Assembly: GCA_964529265.1 (NCBI GenBank)
Contig: CAZGVW010000166.1
Span: forward strand, 1 to 6,292
Length of the DNA stretch: 6,292 bases
Reading direction: 5' to 3'
Source of the DNA: CAZGVW01 sp964529265
GTDB taxonomy: Bacteria > Planctomycetota > Phycisphaerae > Phycisphaerales > UBA1924
A program made the position numbers and the translations under genes. Positions 1-4,257 of this stretch are shown here, one piece after another; within the stretch, counting starts at the first letter, position 1, and every line of letters begins with the position of its first letter. Under the pieces are notes generated by a model. It had not been told where the DNA came from and made no database searches. It saw only the letters and a list, made by a program, of their open reading frames with translations.

Positions 1-15
1 GTCGTGTGATGCCCC

Positions 16-74
16 GGGGGGGGGCGGCTGGGGGCGTGGGGCCCCCCGCGGGGGGTGCGGTGGGGCCGGGGGGG
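16..74 (+). other. G-rich run with G-quadruplex potential
   Basis: Six G tracts of four or more lie within about 60 bases: 16-24, 30-34, 38-41, 50-55, 62-65 and 68-74, separated by short C-containing spacers. The strand could fold into G-quadruplexes, and C runs at 42-47 could instead pair with neighbouring G runs. No coding sequence is credible here. The tract ends exactly where the dispersed repeat begins. Such a run is also a place where assembly or sequencing errors are likely. Confidence 0.5.
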
Positions 75-151
75 CCTTGCGCCGCTCCACCACGAGAGCG
101 TCAGCAGTCGTCCTCATCTGTGGCATGGAACGGCGCTTCGCCGATCCATGC
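74..151 (+). repeat. Dispersed repeat, copy A, with hairpin
   Basis: Positions 74-102 match 1196-1224 with 26 of 29 bases identical. After a length-variable stretch (103-123 here, 1225-1260 in the other copy) both copies continue into the same hairpin. Here the outer stem is GCATGG (123-128) with CCATGC (146-151), and the inner stem is CGGCG (131-135) with CGCCG (139-143) around a CTT loop. It lies in the same orientation as copy B. It overlaps the apparent start of the nuclease-like gene and supplies that frame's only ATG. Confidence 0.75.
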
Positions 152-919
152 GCCCCCGCGCCACTCCTCCGCCATTGCCCATTGCCTATTCCCTATTCCC
201 TTCCCGATCTCTGCGCCTCCGCCGCCGCCGCCCTCCGCGCCGAAGCCGATCGACTCGACGCCGAGCAATCCCCCTACGGCCTCGACGCCCGCGATGAACT
301 CGCCCTCCACCCCCTCCTCCTGACCGCCTTCCGCGCCGAAGGCTACTCCGCACTCCCCGAGCAGCGCTACCCCGGCCACCGCGCCCGCCCCCGCCGCAGC
401 GAAGGCGATCGCTGCGACATCGTCCTCACCCCGCGCGAAGAAACCGCCGACACCTTCCCGGATTCCCACACCCAACGAGCCCGAAGCGCAAGCGAGGCAC
501 GCCTTCCCGCTTCTTCCGAGGGCGCCCACCTCCTCGATCCCCTCGCCGCCGGCACACTCTTCGGCCACCGAGGCATCGACCCCCGCGACGCCCTCTGGAT
601 CGAAGTCAAAGCCGCGCACCAGTTCGCGCTCATCGATGGCGTCGCCGGCCCCAACCCACGCTACGCCTCCATCCTCCTCCGCGGCGCCACCGCCGATGTC
701 CGCCGCCTCGCTGCCGATCCCGCCATCGAGCACGCCGCGGCTGCCGTCATCATGTTCAACCGCGACGCCCCTACCGCCGAGCACGACCTCCTCGCCTGGA
801 TGAACCACCTCCTCGACGCCTCCCTCCCCATCCGCGCCCCCGATGTCGAACGCTTCCCCCTCGCCGACCGCATCGGCAACTCCGTCTGCACCATGGTGAT
901 GGTCGCCGTGCGGGGGTGA
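125..919 (+). CDS. PD-(D/E)XK nuclease-like protein of unknown function; start uncertain
   Basis: I do not recognise the exact family. Taking the ATG at 125, the product is 264 residues. The first 26 or so come from repeat DNA and do not look like protein. Conserved-looking sequence begins at about residue 27 (LPDLCASAAAALRAEADRLD). Asp98 in RCDIVLTP and Glu160-Val-Lys162 in LWIEVKAAHQF fit strand 2 and strand 3 of the PD-(D/E)XK nuclease fold, the active-site core of many restriction and repair nucleases. A possible helper acidic residue is Glu79 in EQRYP. Strands ASILLRG and AAAVIMFNRD follow, and the protein ends in CTMVMVAVRG. About 20 residues (roughly 114-135) between the Asp and the EVK look repeat-derived. 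No clear ribosome binding site precedes ATG 125 or the alternative TTG at 182. The native start may have been lost to repeat insertion, so the gene could be decaying. The fold call is inference from motif spacing. Confidence 0.6.
   Translation: MERRFADPCAPAPLLRHCPLPIPYSLPDLCASAAAALRAEADRLDAEQSPYGLDARDELALHPLLLTAFRAEGYSALPEQRYPGHRARPRRSEGDRCDIVLTPREETADTFPDSHTQRARSASEARLPASSEGAHLLDPLAAGTLFGHRGIDPRDALWIEVKAAHQFALIDGVAGPNPRYASILLRGATADVRRLAADPAIEHAAAAVIMFNRDAPTAEHDLLAWMNHLLDASLPIRAPDVERFPLADRIGNSVCTMVMVAVRG
172..199 (+). repeat. Four tandem 7-bp units
   Basis: Two CCATTGC units (172-178, 179-185) are followed by two CTATTCC units (186-192, 193-199), then a degenerate CTTCCCG (200-206). This is a short tandem heptamer repeat of the kind known from cyanobacteria and other repeat-rich genomes. 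It is AT-richer than its surroundings. It lies immediately before the point where the nuclease-like reading frame starts to look like real protein (from about 206). A TTG in the frame at 182-184 is an alternative start. Confidence 0.6.
474..513 (+). repeat. Repeat-like insertion inside the nuclease-like gene
   Basis: The segment contains CGAGCCCGAAGCGCAAGCG (476-494), a word I associate with intergenic repeats of planctomycetes (recollection, not a search). It also holds nested inverted pairs: GAAGC (483-487) with GCTTC (509-513), and AGGC (495-498) with GCCT (501-504). The encoded stretch (QRARSASEARLPASS) is low-complexity and unlike its flanks. The reading frame stays open across it, so the insertion, if real, is in frame. 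Confidence 0.45.
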
Positions 920-922
920 TGT

Positions 923-962
923 CTTGCCACCCCGTGCCACCACGTGCACCCTCGTGCCACCG
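923..962 (+). repeat. Four tandem 10-bp units
   Basis: Units start at 923, 933, 943 and 953 and read CTTGCCACCC, CGTGCCACCA, CGTGCACCCT and CGTGCCACCG. The array begins three bases after the stop codon of the nuclease-like gene. Its last unit runs into the left stem of the next hairpin. Confidence 0.6.
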
Positions 963-985
963 ACCGCTGCTCTGAGCGGTCGGTG
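958..985. repeat. Perfect 11-bp hairpin, 6-nt loop
   Basis: CACCGACCGCT (958-968) pairs perfectly with AGCGGTCGGTG (975-985) around the loop GCTCTG. It lies 38 bases after the stop of the nuclease-like gene, but no T tract follows on either strand, so an intrinsic terminator is not supported, though some blocking of transcription is possible. Stem length, loop length and the loop pattern GCYYTG match the hairpin at 1185-1212, which suggests one repeat family. Confidence 0.65.
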
Positions 986-1015
986 TCCCCAGCGTTTGCC
1001 TTGGCGTGGCGTCAC

Positions 1016-1080
1016 CTGGTGGCTTCTCCAATCTGGGACTCACTGGTGGCTTCTCCAATCCGGGTGCCACTGGTGGCTTG
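1016..1080 (+). repeat. 27-bp tandem repeat, about 2.4 copies
   Basis: Units 1016-1042 and 1043-1069 share 23 of 27 bases. A third, partial unit starts at 1070 and matches for ten bases (CTGGTGGCTT). Each begins CTGGTGGCTT, and the two full units continue CTCCAATC. The period is a multiple of three, so open frames on both strands show a 9-residue repeat (LVASPI... on the plus strand). I regard that as a by-product rather than a gene. Confidence 0.65.
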
Positions 1081-1090
1081 CCCACCAGTG
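1068..1090. repeat. 9-bp hairpin ending the 27-bp tandem repeat
   Basis: CACTGGTGG (1068-1076) pairs with CCACCAGTG (1082-1090) around the loop CTTGC. The left arm is the head of the third tandem unit. The right arm is its inverse, so the tandem array ends in an inverted copy. Confidence 0.5.
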
Positions 1091-1139
1091 AGAAGCACAG
1101 CGACGCACCGACCCCACAGCGACGTCGCCCAAGCGAATG

Positions 1140-1170
1140 CGGCATCGAACCCAGTACGGCATCGACCCCA
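1140..1170 (+). repeat. Spaced 14-bp direct repeat
   Basis: CGGCATCGAACCCA (1140-1153) and CGGCATCGACCCCA (1157-1170) differ at one base and are separated by GTA, giving a 17-bp period. Function unknown. Confidence 0.45.
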
Positions 1171-1184
1171 TTGGGGGCGCCGTA

Positions 1185-1212
1185 GTGCAGCGGCTGCCTT
1201 GAGCCGCTGCAC
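1185..1212. repeat. Perfect 11-bp hairpin, 6-nt loop (second of the family)
   Basis: GTGCAGCGGCT (1185-1195) pairs perfectly with AGCCGCTGCAC (1202-1212) around the loop GCCTTG. It has the same geometry as 958-985 (11-bp stem, loop GCYYTG, GCT...AGC at the loop base) while most other stem bases differ. Its right half is the start of dispersed repeat copy B. Confidence 0.65.
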
Positions 1213-1288
1213 CACGAAAGCGTCGCCAAACTCCCCCCGTCGCTCACTCACCCAGTGTGACATGGGACGGCGCTTCGCCGACCCCATG
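1196..1288 (+). repeat. Dispersed repeat, copy B, with hairpin
   Basis: This copy matches copy A at 74-151, in the same orientation. The shared head is 1196-1224. After a variable middle comes the hairpin CATGGG (1261-1266) with CCCATG (1283-1288), and inner CGGCG (1268-1272) with CGCCG (1276-1280) around CTT. Compared with copy A, one stem pair has changed from A-T (129/145) to G-C (1266/1283), so pairing is preserved. Copies A and B together flank the nuclease-like gene as direct repeats. Confidence 0.75.
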
Positions 1289-1303
1289 CCGACCCGCCCT
1301 TGC

Positions 1304-1318
1304 CGCCCCGAAGGGGCG
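1304..1318. repeat. Short GC hairpin CGCCCC-GAA-GGGGCG
   Basis: A 6-bp perfect stem has a GAA loop. The right arm, GAAGGGGCG, recurs at 1402-1410, so these are likely two copies of one small element flanking the bipartite hairpin at 1330-1375. Confidence 0.45.
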
Positions 1319-1329
1319 CACGCCAGTAG

Positions 1330-1375
1330 CCGGGGGCGCGGCGAGTCCGCCAAAGGCGGACGAGCAAGCCCCCGG
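1330..1375. repeat. Bipartite GC-rich hairpin
   Basis: The outer stem is CCGGGGGC (1330-1337) with GCCCCCGG (1368-1375). The inner stem is GTCCGCC (1345-1351) with GGCGGAC (1355-1361) and an AAA loop. Unpaired 7- and 6-base strands lie between the two stems. No T tract follows, so it is better read as a palindromic repeat than as a terminator. Confidence 0.6.
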
Positions 1376-1394
1376 ACCACCACCGCAAACGACC

Positions 1395-1411
1395 CCGCCC
1401 TGAAGGGGCGG
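1395..1411. repeat. Short GC hairpin CCGCCC...GGGCGG
   Basis: A 6-bp stem (1395-1400 with 1406-1411) encloses the loop TGAAG. It shares GAAGGGGCG with the element at 1304-1318. Confidence 0.4.
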
Positions 1412-1538
1412 ACGTACAAGCGCCACCCCGCTCCCCCCGCCTCAGCAACTCGCTGTCCACCGTCGTATGGCCCCGTGCGCGGCTGGCGCCGGACTCGGCG
1501 CATCCGTTGCTCATCGTCCAAATAACGACCTCAATCCC

Positions 1539-1567
1539 TTGCCTCGGTCCTCCGATATCTGTATACT
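1539..1567 (+). promoter_or_regulatory. Predicted promoter of the nucleotidyltransferase operon
   Basis: TTGCCT (1539-1544) and TATACT (1562-1567) are separated by 17 bases, a good match to a housekeeping sigma-70-type promoter. The AT-rich -10 stands out in a GC-rich setting. A start site about 7 bases after the -10 would fall near 1574, only about 3 bases before the ATG at 1577, so the message may be leaderless. Small palindromes GATATC (1554-1559) and GTATAC (1561-1566) cover the -10 region and could be operator half-sites. This is inference from consensus. Confidence 0.55.
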
Positions 1568-1576
1568 TGCAGTGTC

Positions 1577-2146
1577 ATGTCACCGATGCCCCTCAACGCC
1601 CCATTGCTCGAAAAAGCCCTCCGGGACACCGCCGCGCGGCTGGCCTACACCAACATCCGTGGCCCTGTCCGCCTCTACGTCGTGGGCGGATCGGCCGGCA
1701 TGCTGCGCGGCGTGCTCGCCGGCTCGCGAGTGACCGCCGACGTCGATGTCACGGCCATCGAGCCCGACGCCGCGTGGAGCATGGTGCGCACCGCCGCGCA
1801 AGACGCGGCGAAGGAGTTGGAACTGCCCGAGACCTGGTTGAACGACGACTGTCGCGTCTACGCATGGCGTCTTCCACTCGGATGGCGGACGCGCTGCGCT
1901 CACGCGCACACATTCGGACCGCTCGAAGTGTGGCTGCTCGATCGTTGCGATTTCATCGCATCCAAGACCGTCTCCGCGCCGGATCGGCCGCAGGATCTTG
2001 AGGATCTTCGCGCCGCGAAGCCCACCCTAGCCGAACTGGATTTCACCGGGCAGCACATCGATCGTCTGGAGCGCGAGACCCTCGATCCCGACCAATCGTT
2101 CGACGATGCGCGCGTCATCCTGCGCGCCCTGCGAGGTGATGCATGA
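1577..2146 (+). CDS. AbiEii/DUF6036-like nucleotidyltransferase, candidate toxin
   Basis: The 189-residue protein has the layout of minimal nucleotidyltransferases of the AbiEii/DUF6036 type. A strand and Gly-Gly-Ser turn (YVVGGSAGML, Gly37-Gly38-Ser39) is followed by the metal-binding Asp55-Val-Asp57 in TADVDV. A later block (DFIASKTVSAPDRPQDLEDL) has Lys130, Arg137, Asp140 and Asp143, like the conserved Lys...Arg..Asp..Asp block of AbiEii. In the known families the fold transfers a nucleotide to tRNA or protein, and AbiEii is the toxin of type IV AbiE modules. Here the substrate is unknown. No ribosome binding site precedes ATG 1577, which fits the near-leaderless promoter; Met4 is an alternative start. 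Its last four bases overlap the next gene (ATGA), implying translational coupling. It could instead be a housekeeping nucleotidyltransferase. The fold is fairly sure, the toxin role is inference. Confidence 0.8.
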   Translation: MSPMPLNAPLLEKALRDTAARLAYTNIRGPVRLYVVGGSAGMLRGVLAGSRVTADVDVTAIEPDAAWSMVRTAAQDAAKELELPETWLNDDCRVYAWRLPLGWRTRCAHAHTFGPLEVWLLDRCDFIASKTVSAPDRPQDLEDLRAAKPTLAELDFTGQHIDRLERETLDPDQSFDDARVILRALRGDA

Positions 2147-2883
2147 CCACCACCACCCGCCCCGACACCCTCGAACGCGATTGGGCGCGCCTCGGCGTCC
2201 TCTTCCACGTCGCGCCCAGCCGCCGCACGCCCGACCTCGAGCGCCTCCTCCTCGACACCGCGCGGCATGGCCCGGACAACGCCCGCCTCCTCCCCCTCGT
2301 CGTCACCTGGCTCGTCGCCTACGGACACTTCGTCGCGCGACACCGCTTCAAGCGCCTCGCGCAGGATGAACTCGAGCCCGAACCTCAGGCCGTCCTCGGC
2401 CTCCTCATCGAAGAAGCCGTGGCCCACGGCGCCACGCGCGACCTGCTCATCGTCTCCGAGGTGTGCCACCCCCGCGCACAGCCCCTCCCGCTCTCCGCAC
2501 TTCAGCGCCATGACCCCGCGCTCGCCGCCATCGCCGAGCGCCGCGCCTCCGATCTCTCGCGCCGCTGGGGCGTCTGGGCGCCTCCCCTCGCGCTCAAGAA
2601 CGATGCCCTGCGCCCCGTCTCGTGGCTCCTCCGCCGCAACCCCGGCTACCGCGCCCGCATCATCCGCAAGGGCGATCTCCGCGCCAGCATCCTCGAAACC
2701 CTCCGCCGCGACCTCCCCCGCGCCACCGCCCCCTCCGAATCCGCCCTCACCCGCCTCTCCGGCGCCACGCGCACCGCCGTCCGCAAAGCCCTCAACGCCC
2801 TCGAACTCGAAGGGGAAGTCGAAGTCGGCGCAGCGCCGTCAAACGAACGGGATCATCAGGTGCGGCTGCGGTCAGCGGCCTGA
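2143..2883 (+). CDS. Helical protein with C-terminal winged helix, candidate antitoxin/regulator
   Basis: I do not recognise the family of the first 170 residues. They are mostly helical, with DLERLLLDTARHGPDNARLLPLVVTWLVAYGHFVARHRFKRLA at residues 31-73 as a repeat-like helical block. Residues about 179-230 look like a winged helix-turn-helix: a first helix (ASILETLRR), a second (ESALTRLSG), a recognition helix (TRTAVRKALNALELEG) and a strand (EVEV). The protein has 246 residues, no signal peptide and no membrane segment. It starts at the ATGA overlap with the nucleotidyltransferase, so the two are co-translated. In AbiE modules a winged-helix protein (AbiEi) represses the operon and neutralises the toxin. 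Here the winged helix is C-terminal and the gene comes second, so this would be a rearranged or unrelated arrangement. Codon use is extremely C-rich. The 3' end overlaps the converging minus-strand gene by 12 bases. Confidence 0.75.
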   Translation: MTTTTRPDTLERDWARLGVLFHVAPSRRTPDLERLLLDTARHGPDNARLLPLVVTWLVAYGHFVARHRFKRLAQDELEPEPQAVLGLLIEEAVAHGATRDLLIVSEVCHPRAQPLPLSALQRHDPALAAIAERRASDLSRRWGVWAPPLALKNDALRPVSWLLRRNPGYRARIIRKGDLRASILETLRRDLPRATAPSESALTRLSGATRTAVRKALNALELEGEVEVGAAPSNERDHQVRLRSAA

Positions 2884-3654
2884 TTCAACGACCGCGCAAG
2901 CGATTCCAATCGCGCTCCCGCACTCCGGGCACACTCCGCTTGTCAGGCCCGCAACCTCGTATCCGCACGTCCGGCACGCGCCTTCCTTGCCGCGCCATCG
3001 GCGCCGCACAGCCGCAACGGCGCCGACAATCGCGAACGCAACCACCGGGAAAGGAATCGCCCACACCAGCGCATTGCCCGCAACTCCCGCGACACTCCAT
3101 CGCGTGCTGTACGCCGCGGGAAGAGGGGGAAACCGCGACGACACCGCCTGTCCAGAGAACATCTTCATCATGAACGCAAACGCCGTGTCATCGCTCAGGT
3201 GCGGATCGAGCGCCTCATTCTGCACGCAATACTCGATGAGCGAGGTCCACGGAACGCCGTATCCGACAGTCGTCGCGATCTCGGATGCGTCCGCATTCCG
3301 CTTCACCCACGTTGGCACGCGCGCCAGACCGTTCAGCATCGCAAACCGCCTCGCGGCGTACTGGCTCCCGAGCCGAGACGAGTCCACGACCTGGTATTGC
3401 CGCAACAGCGTTGACCGTGTGACGCGAACCCGGCGCCCGTCGCCGAGTCTCCAGAAGTCCGGCGACAGAAGAACCCCGTTGATCGGCACATGCCCTGCGC
3501 GCTGGAGCCATGCATGCCAATCGCCACTCCGCACCGCCATCGGCAGCACGACGCCGCCGAAGGCGCCAATGCACAGCCCGATGAAGATCACGACTCCGTG
3601 CCAGGGGCGGATTCGCCTGCGAATCCACTGCGCCACGCAGCGATCCTCCCGCAC
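2872..3654 (-). CDS. Two-helix membrane protein with C-terminal zinc ribbon
   Basis: The 260-residue protein has membrane segments at about 20-41 (VVIFIGLCIGAFGG...) and 195-216 (ALVWAIPFPVVAFAIVGAV). Between them lies a domain of about 150 residues, likely outside the membrane. The RRRWRGK stretch after the second helix suggests the tail is cytoplasmic. The tail carries a zinc ribbon with Cys227, Cys230, Cys242 and Cys245 (CRTCGYEVAGL...CPECG), a design frequent in planctomycete membrane proteins of unknown function. It starts with GTG, which shares one base with the stop of the upstream gene (TAGTG). A GGAGG at 3671-3675 lies 16 bases upstream, rather far, so coupling probably drives initiation. 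It is the last gene of the sppA operon. Function unknown. Confidence 0.8.
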   Translation of the reverse strand: MREDRCVAQWIRRRIRPWHGVVIFIGLCIGAFGGVVLPMAVRSGDWHAWLQRAGHVPINGVLLSPDFWRLGDGRRVRVTRSTLLRQYQVVDSSRLGSQYAARRFAMLNGLARVPTWVKRNADASEIATTVGYGVPWTSLIEYCVQNEALDPHLSDDTAFAFMMKMFSGQAVSSRFPPLPAAYSTRWSVAGVAGNALVWAIPFPVVAFAIVGAVAAVRRRWRGKEGACRTCGYEVAGLTSGVCPECGSAIGIACAVVESGR

Positions 3655-4241
3655 TAGGGCGTCTTCATCGCCTCCCCGCCATCCTCCAGACCAAGCGCAC
3701 GGCTGAAGAAGAGCCTCCTCCGAGCATCCTTCTCCCGCTCGTAGATCCCAACCGCCATCGCCCGCACCCGCGCGTCATGGTCGAGCAGACCGCACTCATG
3801 CAGAACATTGAGCGCGAGCAGCGCTCGATCGTCATCCGTCGTCAGAAGTTCCAGCACGGCTCCGACAACCAGGCGCCTGCTGTAGTCATTTGCCCAGGCA
3901 CATTCCGGGTTCGCCAGCGACCTTGCCACCGCCGCGCCCCCGTACCCCTGAACGAATGTGTTCGGATGAAAGAACGATCGCGCGAGCCAGTACGCTTCCG
4001 CGTCGGTGATCGCGTCGTCCTCCGCCATGTCCCACAGGTATTGCCGCGCCTGATCGAGAGCCGTCCTGTCCGCTTCGTCGAGAAAGGCCGCTCCCTCCGA
4101 CACTGTGCCAAGTTCTCGCGGCCATTCGATCACTCGAAGCGGCTCGGCGCGGATGCCTGCCAGCTCCTGCGATGCAGCGGCCGCGCAAACGACCACGAGC
4201 GCCGATACCGGAAGAAGAACATAGCCCCAGGTCGCCCTCAT
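3654..4241 (-). CDS. Small exported protein of unknown function
   Basis: The 195-residue protein begins with a signal peptide: a short basic start, then a hydrophobic core (YVLLPVSALVVVCAAAA), with likely cleavage near residues 23-25. There is no lipobox, since Cys19 lies inside the core and is not followed by a suitable site. The mature part is predicted all-helical and acidic. Pieces such as YLWDMAEDDAITDAEAYWLA and VGAVLELLTTDDDRALLALNVLHECGLLD look like HEAT-type helical pairs, but I cannot assign a family. ATG 4241 is well supported by a strong ribosome binding site. The gene follows sppA after 16 bases and overlaps the next gene by one base, so all three are probably one transcript. A substrate or partner role with SppA is only suggested by position. 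Confidence 0.75.
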   Translation of the reverse strand: MRATWGYVLLPVSALVVVCAAAASQELAGIRAEPLRVIEWPRELGTVSEGAAFLDEADRTALDQARQYLWDMAEDDAITDAEAYWLARSFFHPNTFVQGYGGAAVARSLANPECAWANDYSRRLVVGAVLELLTTDDDRALLALNVLHECGLLDHDARVRAMAVGIYEREKDARRRLFFSRALGLEDGGEAMKTP

Positions 4242-4246
4242 GTTCG

Positions 4247-4253
4247 ACCTCCC
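4247..4253 (-). promoter_or_regulatory. Ribosome binding site of the small exported protein
   Basis: GGGAGGT on the minus strand ends 5 bases before the ATG at 4241 and lies in the 16-base gap after the sppA stop. It fixes the start of this gene and shows that this genome does use Shine-Dalgarno signals. Confidence 0.7.
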
Positions 4254-4257
4254 ACCA

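Larger units (their letters stand above)
920..1538. other. Gene-free, repeat-rich intergenic region
   Basis: About 620 bases separate the nuclease-like gene from the next promoter. Open frames exist on both strands, but their translations are low-complexity, Arg/Pro/Ala-rich and track the repeats, so none is credible. The stretch is a mosaic: a tandem decamer, two 11-bp hairpins, a 27-bp tandem repeat, a spaced 14-bp direct repeat, dispersed repeat copy B, and three GC-rich hairpins near 1304-1411. No tRNA or U-tailed terminator is visible. From 1412 to 1538 I see nothing specific. Confidence 0.7.

Noticed and set aside
958..985. Intrinsic terminator for the nuclease-like gene
   Set aside because: The stem is strong and well placed, but no T tract follows on either strand, and a sister hairpin of the same shape occurs in mid-intergenic DNA.
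101..1015. Minus-strand open frame of 304 codons
   Set aside because: It is antisense to the nuclease-like gene and Gly/Glu/Val-rich, as expected from reversed C-rich codons.
923..1170. CRISPR array
   Set aside because: The tandem units are 10, 27 or 17 bases in period without conserved repeats and unique spacers of CRISPR size, and there are no cas genes.
944..1525. Open frames on both strands across the intergenic repeats, including 9-residue repeats
   Set aside because: Their composition follows the DNA repeats, they carry no recognisable domain, and both strands are open equally, which is typical of GC-rich repeat DNA.
2267..3706. Plus-strand open frame of 479 codons
   Set aside because: It runs out of frame through the winged-helix gene and antisense through the membrane-protein gene. 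The translation is Ser/Pro/Ala-rich low-complexity.
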